From Desmodus rotundus (taxonomy: Eukaryota; Chordata; Mammalia; Chiroptera; Phyllostomidae), in contig NC_071392.1 of the NCBI RefSeq assembly GCF_022682495.2, positions 108,242,896-108,306,895 on the forward strand: a DNA stretch of 64,000 bases, in the 5' to 3' direction. Made by a program: the position numbers and the translations under genes. The notes under the pieces were generated by a model. It was not told where the DNA came from. It ran no database searches and saw only the letters and a program-made list of their open reading frames with translations. Positions 11,168 to 21,324 of this stretch are shown here, piece by piece (the first letter of the stretch is position 1; the number at the start of each line of letters is the position of its first letter).

Positions 11168-11355
11168 CCCTGGCCGCTGTGGCTCACTTAGTTGGAGTGT
11201 TGTCCTGCATACCAAAGCATTGAGGTCTTGATTTGCATTCAGGGCATGTGCCTGGGTTGTGAGTTCAAGCCTGATCAGGGCACATAGAGAGGCAACCAAT
11301 TGATGTTTCTCTCTCACATCGATGTTTCTCTTCCCTCCCTTCTCCTCTTTAGGCA
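11168..11355 (+). mobile_element. VES SINE, sense
   Basis: CCCTGGCCGCTGTGGCTCAC head, GTGCCTGGGTTGTGAGTTC, GAGAGGCAACCAATTGATGT and TTTCTCTCTCACATCGATGT in VES order. The internal B box is diverged. Its 3' end abuts an L1 3' UTR segment; no clean target duplication found. Confidence 0.92.
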
Positions 11356-11379
11356 TGTCCTTTTTTTGCATTAAAATTT

Positions 11380-11745
11380 AAAAAAATTGTTATTGGTGTT
11401 CTTTTACAGTCGCCCCAATTTTACCCCCTTTGCCCTCCTCTGCCCAGCCCACATTCCACTCTCACAGTCAATCCCCATCCCGTTGCCCATGTCCATGGGT
11501 CATTCATACATGTTCTTTGACGAATCCCTTTCCCTTCTTCCCACCATTATACTCCTCTCCTCTCCCCTCTCCCCTCTGGCCACTGTAAGTCTGTTCCATG
11601 TTTCCCTGTCTCTGGTTCTATTTTGCTCATAAGGTTATTTTGTTCATTAGATTCCTCTTATAGGTGAGATCATATGGTATTTATGTTTCACTGACTAGCT
11701 TATTTCACTTATCACAATATTCTCCAGTTCCAACCATGCTGTTCT
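11380..11745 (-). mobile_element. Bat-type L1 3' UTR fragment, antisense
   Basis: It contains TATAGGTGAGATCATATGGT, then TGACTAGCTTATTTCACTTA and TATTCTCCAGTTCCAACCAT, the antisense of L1 3' sequence. A related but shorter segment lies at 27216-27385, sharing CCCATGTCC-type and GGGTCATTCA(T/C)ACATGTTC motifs. Both pieces look like 5'-truncated L1 insertions. Confidence 0.75.
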
Positions 11746-12054
11746 TGGGTGAGGAGGAAAACAAAAAAGTCTCTCCTACTTTCCCACTCAGTAACCTCTC
11801 CACAGAGTCTCCCTCAATTCCCTTTATTTTCCAACCTCAACTATCAAAACCACAGGCCTCTTCTACCCTCGGCTCTCTTGTATTTTTTAAAAAATATACC
11901 TCCCCCAGATTACCTGTGCCTCAGCTCTTGGTTGGATACCTCAGTCTGTATATTCTACAGGCATCCTGATTGTGCCCCCTAAGGAATTCAGGAGAAGAGA
12001 AGATGCTGAATACTCATATTTAATGGTTTCCATTGCTGATGCAGTTAACTGGGG
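11746..12054. other. Non-coding stretch, no gene seen
   Basis: Pyrimidine-rich; probably partly more L1 or unique sequence. Nothing specific recognised. Confidence 0.35.
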
Positions 12055-12490
12055 TTTCACTAAGTGAGAATTAGGAGAAGGCCATGCTGGTAAAGGGACC
12101 ACTTGAATAAAGACATGGAAGCATAAAAGAAACCATTGTGGACGAGAGAGCAGTTTGTTAGCTGTGGACAGAGCTGGGGATGCTCCTGAGGAAGTGGGAG
12201 AGTGAAAGGACCTGGATTGTGAATGACTTTGAGACCCATGACTAGGAACCTGGACTTGATCCTGAAAGTAATGGAATCCATTAAAGGCTTTTTGTTTGTT
12301 TTGAATTTAGACAAGGCGGGGGCAGTTTCACACTTTAGGAAGATAACTCAATGACGATGACTCGTAGGGCATTGGGTTGGACACAGGGACAGGCTGGTAG
12401 CCAGGAAACCAGCCAAAAATAAATTGTAAACATCTGGGCAGGGAAGACCTGAATTGGTGTGACCAGGAGAAGGGAAGGAGGGGATAGATG
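12055..12490 (-). repeat. L2 LINE, antisense
   Basis: CTGGACTTGATCCTGAAAGT, ATGGAATCCATTAAAGGCTT and TTTAGGAAGATAACTCAATG match the antisense L2 blocks 'tttggattttattctgagt', 'gggaagccattggaggg' and 'aaaagatcactctgg'. Confidence 0.6.
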
Positions 12491-12909
12491 TCAGAGTTAT
12501 TTCAGGGACCAGGCAGGGAGAATGGCTTCATGCGCTCACCAGTGTTCGCTCATTTGTCAAGTTGGTTGTGAAAGAAAGGTGTTTGTACAGCGCGTATGGA
12601 TACCCTATGCCTCGACACCTGATCTGGGTGCACAGTAGGGTGACTGCACCTGTAATTAATTACAAGTCCAGGCTTGGAAGCCACTTTCTGAAGAAATGGA
12701 CCAGTGGATCTAGAATAAGCATCTGGGTGGGGCTTATCCACATTCCCAGCTTCCCTGGCCTCCTTCCACACAGACTCTGGTCTGCAAGGACCAGCCTGGC
12801 AGCACTGCCCTCTTTCTCGGCCTGCTGCTACTCCCTGCTTGGCTTGGCATCTAGGTGGAGACCATAAGGACTTCTTTCCCAGGGTGCATCCAAGAGAGTG
12901 AAGAGGAAG
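12491..12909. other. Non-coding stretch, no gene seen
   Basis: No recognised repeat or coding signal. Confidence 0.4.
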
Positions 12910-13130
12910 AAACGTGGCCTTCAGAGGGAGACAGACCAGGACTCAAGTCCAAACTCCACCAGGTTTGGTGAGTCACTTCGCTTGTCAGAGCTTCAGTTTC
13001 ATCATCCACAACATGGAACAGAGCGCCTCTCTTCAAAGGTGCTGAAATTATAAGATAACCCGTATGCAAAGCCCTTAGCTCTGCTTGGTACATAGCTGGG
13101 GCTCAGGACGTGCTCATTTGCATGCACTGA
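12910..13130 (+). repeat. MIR SINE, near full length
   Basis: ACTCAAGTCCAAACTCCACC head, CAGAGCTTCAGTTTCATCAT core and CTTGGTACATAGCTGGGGCT end in MIR order. A perfect octamer ATTTGCAT lies at 13116-13123. Confidence 0.85.
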
Positions 13131-13204
13131 ATTTTGGCTTTCGCTGGAGCCTTAAGTCATTTCTTAGGTAGAGAAGGAACTGTATTTGGTAATTGTTACA
13201 AATA

Positions 13205-13245
13205 CTTATTTTTCATTTTGTAGATGAGCACATTGAGGTTCAGGT
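13205..13245 (-). repeat. MIR fragment, antisense
   Basis: CATTTTGTAGATGAGCACAT then TGAGGTTCAGG matches the reverse MIR core; the rest is replaced by the microsatellite that follows. Confidence 0.5.
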
Positions 13246-13249
13246 TCAT

Positions 13250-13330
13250 ACACACATACACACACACACGGTGTATGTATGGTATCTATATGGTGTGTGT
13301 ATGTGGAGTATATATACATATATGTGTGTG

Positions 13331-13379
<49 letters not shown>

Positions 13380-13386
13380 GCACACC
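13250..13386. repeat. Compound CA / TATG / TA microsatellite
   Basis: A CA run (about 13250-13269), a TATGGTGTG middle, then a nearly unbroken TA run (about 13330-13378). The TA run is self-complementary and gives tyrosine/isoleucine frames on both strands. Confidence 0.95.
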
Positions 13387-13884
13387 AATCAAGCAAACAC
13401 TGGTTGTAGCATATGGTTTGTACCATCTCACAGCTGGAAACTTGCCTTACTTCAAGCTGGATCGTGACTTGTGGCTCCAAAGAACTTTCAGAACCAAGGT
13501 ATCCACAGGATGGTGGTACCCAGGGCTTCAGTGGACCAAGGGCCTTGGAAGTTGGCTTCCAAGGGCTGCCACAGAAAGCTTGAGTCTCTGAGTATCAAGA
13601 CTATCTTCCGTCCTCTTCGCTGGAGTCACTGGCTGAGCTGTGCCCTTGGCAGGCGGCTGGTCCGCAGCTCATCAGGGTCTTAGAGGGAGCTGGGACCATA
13701 CCCCTCTGCTGCGATTGCTCTGTGGAAGGAGAAGAGCAGGGGAGAAGAATGGGGCTATGTTCCCGAATCGGAAGGGGACACACGAGAGCCCTCAGCAGTG
13801 CTGCTCTCAGGATGGGGACTTAAACAGACATAGCTTTGGAGAACCCTTCTTTCCACCGTGAGGGCCAGGGGAACCCCAGAAAGT
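13387..13884. other. Non-coding stretch, no gene seen
   Basis: No recognised repeat or coding signal. Confidence 0.4.
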
Positions 13885-14000
13885 AGTATTAGTGAAGGGC
13901 TTTACATCTTACAGCCATTTAACTCACACAGTTCAGCTTTGAAACAGAAAGATGGGAAAACAAAAATTTAAACAAATAGATGATTCTGGCCATTCATCTA
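13885..14000 (-). repeat. Possible MIR fragment, antisense
   Basis: GAAGGGCTTTACATCTTACA then CATTTAACTCACACAGTTCA resembles the reverse MIR segment 'gcgctttacatatattaactcat'. Confidence 0.4.
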
Positions 14001-14647
14001 CTCAGTGAGTATAGGCACAGAGTGAACCTGAGTGGGGGAAGTAAACCTGCTAGTTGGGTGTCAACTTCAAGTCTATGTGCCTTTCTATGCATGAGTGCCT
14101 TGCAGGGACGCTGGTAGTTAAAGATCTAAATACTTTCATGCAACATTGCCCCAAGTGCATGTCTATTTTACCCTCGAGAGCTCAAGGGAAGAAAAGGCAA
14201 TTTGTTCCTGTAGTGGAGAGAAAGTCTGGCCTTGTGGACAGACCGAGAGGAGGTCTGTGAGTCCCCAGTGTGGATTCTGTGGTCGTGATGAATGATGCCT
14301 GCTGGTGCCCAGTTCTCTCCTCCTTGTCAGTAGTGCACAGGCGACTGAACAATTTGGTGTTTGGGTGGGGCCACGGGACAGGTTCTAACTGATGAGTGAC
14401 GTGCGTTGCTACTGGGTCAAAGTATTTAATTGCCAGGGCAAGAACCTCCAGAGCTGCTGCCTCTTTCCTTCAGGCCTGGTGACAGTGGGTGGCTGCTCTG
14501 TGAGCCTGGGGTCCCAAATGACTGACACATAAAAAAACATGGGGCGCTGAGAGAGAAAAGTTTGTGGTTTTATCTGAGCTTTGGGGCTTGCTTGTTACAT
14601 CGGTGTAGCTGAATGCATCTTGATACAGAGAATTTTTTTAAATCCTC
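14001..14647. other. Non-coding stretch, no gene seen
   Basis: No recognised repeat or coding signal. Confidence 0.4.
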
Positions 14648-14830
14648 ACTGGAAGCTATGTTTATTGATTTGAGAGAGAGAAAAACATCAATCGACATCA
14701 GACAGTTGCCTCCCCATATGCAGCCCACCCAGGGATCGAACCTGCAACCTAGACGTGTGCCCTGACTGGGAATAAAACTTTTTGGTGTATGGCATGATGC
14801 TCCAACAAACTGAGCCACCTGGCCAGGGCC
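14648..14830 (-). mobile_element. VES SINE, antisense, older copy
   Basis: Right end AAACTGAGCCACCTGGCCAG (head), CCCTGACTGGGAATAAAACT (damaged B box), CCACCCAGGGATCGAACCTG and ACATCAATCGACATCAGACA in reverse VES order. Shorter and more diverged than the copy at 9219; target duplication unclear. Confidence 0.9.
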
Positions 14831-14944
14831 AAAGACAAAATTTTTAAGGGAATATTTTGGATACTCATTCATGTCACCTTATTCTGTGACTTTGGAGGCT
14901 ACATCCTGGTGGTTCCATGTGAGTAGCAGCAGGTGCCATGTATA

Positions 14945-15235
14945 GCACCTCATTCTGTTTAAGCACTGTGCTTGGCACTCCACACCCATTTTTCTCATTA
15001 AATCCTTACCACTACTCCATGAGATTGATATGATCCTTCCCATTTTGTAGATGATACTATGTATCTATGCTCATTGTACATAGTTAGATACTATTACACG
15101 GTTAAGTACTATTAGATACTATTAAGTACTATTAAGTACGTAGTTAGATACTATGTCCAAATTCACAATAATGGGGATGGATTTTAAAGCCAGGTTTTCC
15201 TGACTCCAAAGCCAGTCCTCTCTATTATACCACCT
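14945..15235 (-). repeat. MIR SINE, antisense, carrying an internal tandem array
   Basis: GTGCTTGGCACTCCACACCC, CCATTTTGTAGATGATACTA, then (after the array at 15056-15153) CAAATTCACAATAATGGGGA and AGCCAGGTTTTCCTGACTCC. The MIR halves are in the right order on both sides of the array. Confidence 0.75.
15056..15153. repeat. Short minisatellite inside the MIR
   Basis: Variants of TAGATACTATTA and AAGTACTATTA repeat several times with imperfect spacing. The array sits where MIR should read 'gaggaaactgaggc', so it replaced or expanded that part. Confidence 0.75.
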
Positions 15236-15774
15236 GTTCTTGCAGCTTCAGAGCTAGGTTTCCCCAGGAGAGAGTGCTAAGTCCCTGGGGATTTGGCAAT
15301 GGAACTTATGCACCAGGCCTTGGCCACCCTGGTGCCAGCCCTGTTCCTGCCGTGCACCAACCATCCAAATACCTCCACTTACCCCACATCCCCTCCTACA
15401 CTAACGATGTTTACCCTCCCGCCCCGGCAGGGTGTTCCACTGCCTAATTACTGTTTAGAAACCTCTGAGGGCAGAGAACATGATGCTCAGGGCTTAATGG
15501 TTAAAGGATTCATGTCAAGTCTGGGGCAGAGTGGAAGACTTGGGTGGTTGGCACAGGGCAGGGCAGGGGCGCTGGGGGTCCAGACCAATGACAGTCCATT
15601 GTGTCAGAGAAGGGCAGGGACAAAGGCTCTGGCAGCATCTGCTCAGGCTAAAGCCAAACTTTATACTATCTGGGTCATGTGGCTGTGGGGACTATCACCC
15701 TCCACTGTCACTCTTACATCCCTCTTTGGAGCCAAACCCTCAAGAAATGAGGGTTTGCCCTATTACCACATAAA
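15236..15774. other. Non-coding stretch, no gene seen
   Basis: A 182-codon plus frame (15293-15841) spans it and ends inside the next MIR. It shows no known domain, so I do not call it. Confidence 0.4.
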
Positions 15775-15995
15775 CAGCAACCCACTTACTGAGCACTTAT
15801 TATGTGCCAGGAACCTCGCTGGGAACCTGAGAGTCTCATAATAACCTCATTTATTCTTCACCACCACGAGGTGGGCTCCTGTCCTGATCTGGACTCTGAG
15901 GCCGAGAGGGTGCAGTGACTTGTTCAAGGATGCACAGCTGGCTGGCAGCAGATCTCATGCCAGGTCTGTCTGGCTCTTATGCCTGGACTCTTAAA
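15775..15995 (-). repeat. MIR SINE, antisense, near full length
   Basis: TACTGAGCACTTATTATGTG, CCAGGAACCTCGCTGGGAAC, GAGGTGGGCTCCTGTCCTGA and GTGACTTGTTCAAGGATGCA follow the reverse MIR. Confidence 0.88.
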
Positions 15996-16279
15996 CTCCA
16001 AGCAGATGCATGTCTCTTTGGAATGAAATTTGGAAGAACAAAGACAGGTATCTTTGGGGTCACAGTGATGTGACTCTGAGACCTAACACCATGTGCCTAC
16101 ACCTTTTAATGTGTCTGAATCATGGAGCCACTTCTTTAGAGTGGTAACTGTGCAGTGGGGTGTGTGTGTGTATGATTTATGTATTAATATAGATTATTAA
16201 AAATTCGTTTCATTCCTGAAGCCTCTTGGGTCTTAGCTATGGAAGGCAGCCATTCAGGGATGATCCTCTCTACCCTAGA

Positions 16280-16400
16280 CGTAGAAAGTCACTACTGTCT
16301 TGAATATCTCCCAAGATGGGCAGCTCACTACCTCTCATGGCAGCCCTTTCCCAAGTTGTACTGCACTCTGTCGAAGGGAGCTCTGCATGAGTAAAGGTGC
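16280..16400. repeat. Possible L3/CR1-type LINE 3' fragment
   Basis: CCCAAGATGGGCAGCTCACT then ACCTCTCATGGCAGCCCTTT resembles mammalian L3/CR1 3' sequence ('gatggggagctcactacct...ggcagcccattcc'). Single weak match; orientation left open. Confidence 0.45.
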
Positions 16401-16874
16401 AGCCAGAGGGACAGCCCTCTCCCCCAGGGGATGGGAGAAGAGTAGGAGGAGGAGATGGGGTGGGCATGTAATGGTTGCATCCTGCTGGGCGTCTAGGGGG
16501 CACGCCTGTGATGGTGATGACTAGATGGCGATAAAGGGCCATTTTCTTAATTGGCATTAATGACAGCATTTGGTCTGAACATCCACCTCCTGCTTTCTCT
16601 CCTGCCACACCCCACTGAACCTCTCTCCTGAATGGTTCCACCTGACCTGCCCGTATCCCAGCTTGTCTGGCTGACACTGGTTGGTCTTAGAAGTTGGGGC
16701 GAGTGAGGTACCTGGAGCCTGAGTCTTCCCAGAGTCATACCAGTGTTCTGGTCTCCCTTGCCCAGCATTCAAGTGGTAGTCTGGTTTTCTCCCAAAGCGG
16801 GATGGCCATTTTCAGAGAGGATAGCCTCCCTGCAAATTCCAGATAATGGTCTGGACCAGAAGTCATCCCTCCCT

Positions 16875-17075
16875 GGGATCTGATGCGGCCTCTGGGTGTT
16901 AGAGGCTGGCTGCCAGCCCATCCATACAGTATATGGAGACAGGGAGAGACAGGGATTCACAGAGACCCACAGGCAAAGGGAGGCAGGGCGAGTCTGAATG
17001 AGAAATAGGAAGGGAGAGAAAGAAGGAAGGAGAGATGGAGAGAGCAAAAGAGAAAGGAAGTAGGAAGGCAGTCAG
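16875..17075 (-). repeat. Copy A of an inverted pair, family unknown
   Basis: Its reverse complement aligns over about 200 bases with 19922-20106. The shared order is a pyrimidine-rich start, then CCTATTTCTCATTCAGAC, CTTTGCCTGTG, TATACTGTATGGAT and CCAGAGGCC. I estimate roughly 80% identity by eye. I do not recognise the family. Confidence 0.8.
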
Positions 17076-17106
17076 TCACCTACAGTCAAAAATTGTAATA
17101 AAGCAT

Positions 17107-17320
17107 CCCTGGCCAGATGGCTTAGTTGGTTGGAGCATCATTCCATACACCAAAAGGTTGTGGGTTCAATTCCCAGTCAGGGCACGTACCTAAGTTGTGG
17201 GCTTAGTCCCCAGCCAGGGCGTGTATGGGAGGCAACCAATCAGTGTTTCTCTCTCACATTAATTTCTCTCTCTCTCTCCCCCCTTCTCCTTTCTAAAATC
17301 AATAAACATATCCTCAGGTG
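17107..17320 (+). mobile_element. VES SINE, sense, with 18-bp target duplication
   Basis: Head CCCTGGCCAGATGGCTTAGT. Pol III A box TGGCTTAGTTGG at 17118-17129 and B box GGTTCAATTCC at 17163-17173 are both well kept. A CCAGCCAGGG stretch recurs internally, and an A-rich tail ends near 17320. An 18-base duplication (17088-17105 and 17329-17346) differs at one base. Confidence 0.96.
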
Positions 17321-17371
17321 AGGATTTAAAAAATTGTAATGAAGCAATTAGTTAACACATAGCTGACCTGC

Positions 17372-17435
17372 TTTATCTCCCTATGTGTCCCTGGGACCTA
17401 GCATAATGCCTGTCATAGTGAATACTTGTAAGGAA
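17372..17435 (+). repeat. L2 LINE 3' end fragment
   Basis: GTGTCCCTGGGACCTAGCAT then AATGCCTGTCATAGTGAATA matches the last bases of L2. Confidence 0.55.
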
Positions 17436-17522
17436 GGGAGAAAAGAAAGAAAGGTGGGGATGAGGAAAAAGGAAGGAGTTGAGTGGAGGAAGGGAAAGAA
17501 GAAAACAAGAAAGAAGAAAGCA
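17424..17522 (+). repeat. Homopurine (GA-rich) tract
   Basis: About 100 bases almost without pyrimidines on the plus strand (AGAAAAGAAAGAAAGG and similar). Long purine tracts can form triplex DNA. Confidence 0.85.
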
Positions 17523-17539
17523 ATGAGTGCCCTGCCTTC

Positions 17540-17665
17540 ATTTATTTATTTATCCATTCTTTACTACCACCTATCACGAGGCAGGCCCTGTACTGGACTC
17601 CAGGGATATGGATGAAACAGATGAGATCCCTGTGCGCACGGAGTTTGTGTCCTGGCACATGTGGG
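17540..17665 (-). repeat. L2 LINE 3' end, antisense
   Basis: TTCATTTATTTATTTATCCA, GGCAGGCCCTGTACTGGACT, CCAGGGATATGGATGAAACA match reverse L2 (attcattca, ccaggcactgttctagg, ggggatacagcagtgaa). Confidence 0.65.
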
Positions 17666-18559
17666 GAGAACACACTTGAGCAGCATCCTGCTCATGCCCC
17701 TGCAGAATGACAAAACGCTCCTCTGTCAGACGAGCTTGAACCTGCTGTGGTCCTCTTCCCCATCTGGGAGCATCCCAGCAGCCCACTAAAGGCTCAGAGA
17801 AGTTTGGCAACTACAAAACGAACAAACCAACCAACCAACAACCAAGTAATCAGGTCCGTTCCTAACTCTTTCAGCTTGAAAGCTGCTTTTTTTTCAGAAT
17901 TCCACCTTGCCATCTTAAAGGAACCAGGGGAGGTGGCCTCCATGCAGGCCCTCGGTGAGTCGCTCCCTGCTGCTGGGCCCCGTTCCTTCTCACTCAGAGC
18001 GTTTTCCTGCAGCACGCTGCATGGATGGGTCCTCCCGCCACAATTCCCAGCCCTTGGGTTTCCTGGCAACTAGGGGGACTGCCGCTTTGACAGCACTCCA
18101 AGAAACCCTGATCTGTGCCATTTCTCTCCCACGAGGGATGGGGCTGTGGAGACTTCTCCTGCCATTCTGTCCCTGGGGCTCAAGTGTGGGAAGAAGCAAC
18201 AGAAGAAGCCACAAGAGCCTGGGATGCTGATTTGAACAGCAGGAAGGCCGGAGGCCTGGCCTGACCGGAAGGTCCATGCTATTGTGCCAGGATTCCAGGT
18301 TTTGGCAGGGTCCTAGCCCTGCCTGCCAAGGGAACTTGGAGACTGCCAAACCCCTGTGCGGATCCAGACAAACAGCAACCTCGTGTTTCTGATTCACTTA
18401 TGCTCAGCTCATCAGACTGCTGTGTGGTGGAAGCTGCTTCCATTTCAACAAGTCGCAGGACCCCCTTTGGAAATGTCATTAGCTTTGTCTAAAGGTCTCT
18501 GAACCTTGCTGCTCCTGCCACAGGCCTCTCCCACCACAGAAAGAATCACAGCCACTAGC
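17666..18559. other. Non-coding stretch, no gene seen
   Basis: Overlapping frames up to 135 codons on both strands, none with a recognisable domain or splice pattern. No repeat recognised. Confidence 0.4.
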
Positions 18560-18645
18560 TGCACCTAGAGAAACGTACTTCACCTTGCTGAGCCTCAGTT
18601 TCCTCATCCATAAACTGGGGGTGGTACCAACCTGTTACAATAGTT
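18560..18645 (+). repeat. MIR fragment
   Basis: CTGAGCCTCAGTTTCCTCAT then CCATAAACTGGGGGTGGTAC is the MIR core. Confidence 0.8.
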
Positions 18646-18654
18646 TGTAGAATC

Positions 18655-18697
18655 TTCTGCTTTTCCTTCATGGCACCAAGCACAATTTGAACGTCTA

Positions 18698-18731
<34 letters not shown>

Positions 18732-18795
18732 TTATGTATTTAAGATCTGTTTCCCTCAACCGTGAGCTTCCAAGGTCAAGGCCATCTGGCCGACT
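18655..18795 (+). repeat. L2 LINE 3' region split by a TG microsatellite
   Basis: CTTCATGGCACCAAGCACAA precedes, and CAACCGTGAGCTTCCAAGGT follows, a pure TG run at 18701-18730. The flanks match L2 'catagcacttatcac' and 'gactgtgagctccttgagg'. Confidence 0.6.
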
Positions 18796-19206
18796 TCTCC
18801 TCCCCATGTTCAGGGTGGTCTCACCTGTGGGAAGGAGGCTCAGGTCTGAATAACAAGGGTCACTTCTTCCCTTTGCAGCTGAAAAGACTGGGGCCCAGAA
18901 AGGGGAAGGGACACATTGATAGTCCCATCTTGGTCAGTGATGGTCAGAGGACAGTGAGGAGCAAGGGGAGAGGAGAAAGATGGGGCATCTTGCTGGCTGA
19001 CCCCCTGGTGGAGCACAGAGACTACCGCCCACCCCACCTGCCTCTGACCCACCAGGTTACAGTTGCTGCAGAACCAAAACCCTCAACTGGCCATGCTTGG
19101 GCCTGGGCTGCTGAGTTCAGAGCACCAGACCCCTCACAAGGCAGAGAGCATTGCCCTGGCTTTGCACCTGAAGGAGGTACAGACACCCCCCTCCACACCC
19201 CACAAG
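18796..19206. other. Non-coding stretch, no gene seen
   Basis: A 159-codon plus frame (18762-19241) ends in the CA repeat; no domain recognised. Confidence 0.4.
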
Positions 19207-19231
19207 CACACACACACACACACACACACAC
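19207..19231. repeat. CA microsatellite
   Basis: About 12 CA units. Confidence 0.95.
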
Positions 19232-19233
19232 CA

Positions 19234-19375
19234 GTGTGTGACTTTAGCCTCTCTGTGCCTCAGTTTTCTCATCTGTAAAATGGGGATGATAAAACTCACC
19301 TCATGGAGTGAGTTAAAGAGAATCAGTCAAAAACAAAGGGCAGAGCACTCTGAATATAGTAACCCGAGCCAGCAA
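19234..19375 (+). repeat. MIR SINE
   Basis: GTGCCTCAGTTTTCTCATCT then GTAAAATGGGGATGATAAAA is a near-perfect MIR core, followed by the weaker 3' part. Confidence 0.88.
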
Positions 19376-19724
19376 AACCTTCCTACCAACCCCCACCCAA
19401 CATGCCATTCCTCTCACCAGCTGTCCTCTCAGGAGCCGCCCCTGGGACCCACAGAGGGACTCAGGATCTCTCCCCTTGGGAAGCAGCTGACCTCGGCCAC
19501 CACCAAGATCCCGAGCTTTGGGCAACCTCTCCCCTGGAGAGCAAGAAATGCGCCCTACAGACACAGTTGTTCGGCATAAGGCAGCCCAGCCTTGGCCCTA
19601 CGGGCCTCGCTCTGTGATGCAGGACTTCCCTGGACGTCCCTCAGCGTGTCCAAGGGGCTTCCCTCTATGACGCAGGGCAGCTCCATGACCATCTGGAAGC
19701 AGGACCTCCAAGTTATAGCCAAGA
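19376..19724. other. Non-coding stretch, no gene seen
   Basis: Two loosely similar segments (CTCGCTCTGTGATGCAGG and TTCCCTCTATGACGCAGG) sit about 50 bases apart. No gene recognised. Confidence 0.35.
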
Positions 19725-19800
19725 TGGCATCTCAGAGAAGCCAAGGCACTTGCCCGAGGTGACTGAGCCAAATGGCAGATCTAGAGCAGCTGTGTTTTCC
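19725..19800 (-). repeat. MIR fragment, antisense
   Basis: AAGCCAAGGCACTTGCCCGA then GGTGACTGAGCCAAATGGCA matches the reverse MIR 'gaggttaagtaacttgcccaaggtcac'. Confidence 0.6.
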
Positions 19801-19921
19801 CCTCTTCCCAGCTGCCCCCTGGGACTCACAAGCCTCTGCATAGGGAGGTGGGGAGACAGCTACTGAGGAGCTCTTTGTCCCAGAATGACACTTGTGGACG
19901 TATGGCTTCTTTCCTGCCTGC

Positions 19922-20106
19922 CTGCCTGCCTTCCTCCTTTTTCTTTTGTTCTCTCCGTCTCTCCTTCCTTCCTTCTCTCCCTTCCTATTTCTCATTCAGA
20001 CCCACCATGCCTGCCTTTGCCTGTGAGTCTCTGTCTGTGCCTGTCTGTGTATACTGTATGGATAGGCTGGCACAGCCTCTAGCCCCCAGAGGCCACGTCA
20101 AATCCC
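19922..20106 (+). repeat. Copy B of an inverted pair, family unknown
   Basis: Direct-strand partner of 16875-17075. It shares CCTATTTCTCATTCAGAC, CTTTGCCTGTGAGTCTCTGT, TATACTGTATGGAT and the CCAGAGGCC end. The loop between the copies is about 2.85 kb. The pyrimidine-rich start is longer here, with CCTG and TTCC runs. Confidence 0.8.
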
Positions 20107-20159
20107 GTGTGGCATTAACCTTCGATAACCACCTGCATGTGTGCAAAAGAGTGTAGGCG

Positions 20160-20640
20160 GGTGTTTGCTAATATTGTTGATAAACTGAAAAAGTGGAGCC
20201 AACTTAAAAGTCCACTACTTGGCAACTGTTACAAATGATGGCACATGCTTACTATGAAATGCTAAGTAGTTATTAAAAGAAATAAGTGGAGCCTCCGTTT
20301 AACAAAGTGGACAATCTCTGGGACATTGTGACGGGTGAAAAATAGCAAATTGTAGAAAGATGCATATAGTCTGAAAAAAGTCTGGGAATGCTCCTCACCC
20401 TCCCCCTGGCCCCCCCACCCCCTGCCGCCTTCTTATGAGCTTCTATGTAATATACACATACCATACAAAGAACAGAGATATGAAAGAGGAATACTTAGCT
20501 GATAATAGGGTTTGCCTCTGGACAGGGGCCAGGACTGAAGGTGACATCTGTCAGGGAACTCTTGTATCCTCAGTAAAATTCTAATATTTTAAAAAAGAAG
20601 AATGCATTTATGTATGTATTTCTTATGTAGCATCAACATC
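20160..20640 (+). mobile_element. L1M-type LINE 3' end
   Basis: The order 'AACTGAAAAAGTGGAGCCAAC', 'TACTATGAAATGCTAAGTAG', 'GGGACATTGTGACGGGTGAA', 'GGTTTGCCTCTGGACAGGGG' follows the sense 3' end of old L1M/HAL1 elements (number-of-units, camera-like order: cag ccatta, ttaagtgaaaa, gttgcctctgggg). A C-rich interruption sits at about 20396-20425. Confidence 0.75.
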
Positions 20641-21324
20641 AATTAAAACAATAAGATAAGACCTTTGAAGACACCACGGATAATAACCGGATTTACTGTT
20701 ACAGAAGATTACTTTCCCATTCTATTTTTCTGTATATCCTGTATTATAAATCTATATTATAAAAATAGTCTTCGCATTTTTTTCAGAATGGGAATATATT
20801 TATACATTTTTGCAGTAAAAAAGAAAAAGGAAAACAGGAAGTAGTTCTTCCAATTCAGTAAGCAAGCCCAGCATCTAGGCACATTTAGGGGGAACTGAGG
20901 CCTAGGGAGCCCATGTGATTGCCAGCGGGTGTGCGGTGAGTCAGTGGGCGAGGGAAGAAGAGGCCATCCCCAGTGCCCACCCGAGTCACGTGATGCCGGA
21001 ACACAGCAAACTGGCTTGTTTTGCAACCCAGGCAGGTCCTTTAACCACAAGCCTGCTGGCTGGCCCCGTGCGGCGGGGGAGATGATGCCAATGCTCTTCC
21101 CTCAGTGAGTCATGCTTCTTCCCGCAATAGCTGGGGGAGGATGTGGAGAAATTAGGCTCCGGGGCAGAAGCTACTGCCCATAGGCCCTGCCAGGCTGGGT
21201 GCCCTGGAGGCTGAGTTCCCAGATGAGGCTGCTGTTGCTGTAGATGACCTCAGCCATGGACGTGCACTTCAGAACCACAGCAGTCAGTGCCTGTGTGGTG
21301 AGCAGAAGCAGGTGGGGGGTGTGG
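20641..21324. other. Non-coding stretch; AT-rich left part
   Basis: The first 200 bases may extend the L1M tail. The rest is unique-looking with no gene recognised. Confidence 0.35.

Noticed and set aside
13250..13386. Frames in the CA/TA microsatellite on both strands
   Set aside because: Simple-sequence translation products only.
15293..15841. 182-codon plus frame
   Set aside because: Its end lies in an antisense MIR and it shows no domain or splice context.
18762..19241. 159-codon plus frame
   Set aside because: Ends in a CA microsatellite; no similarity recognised.
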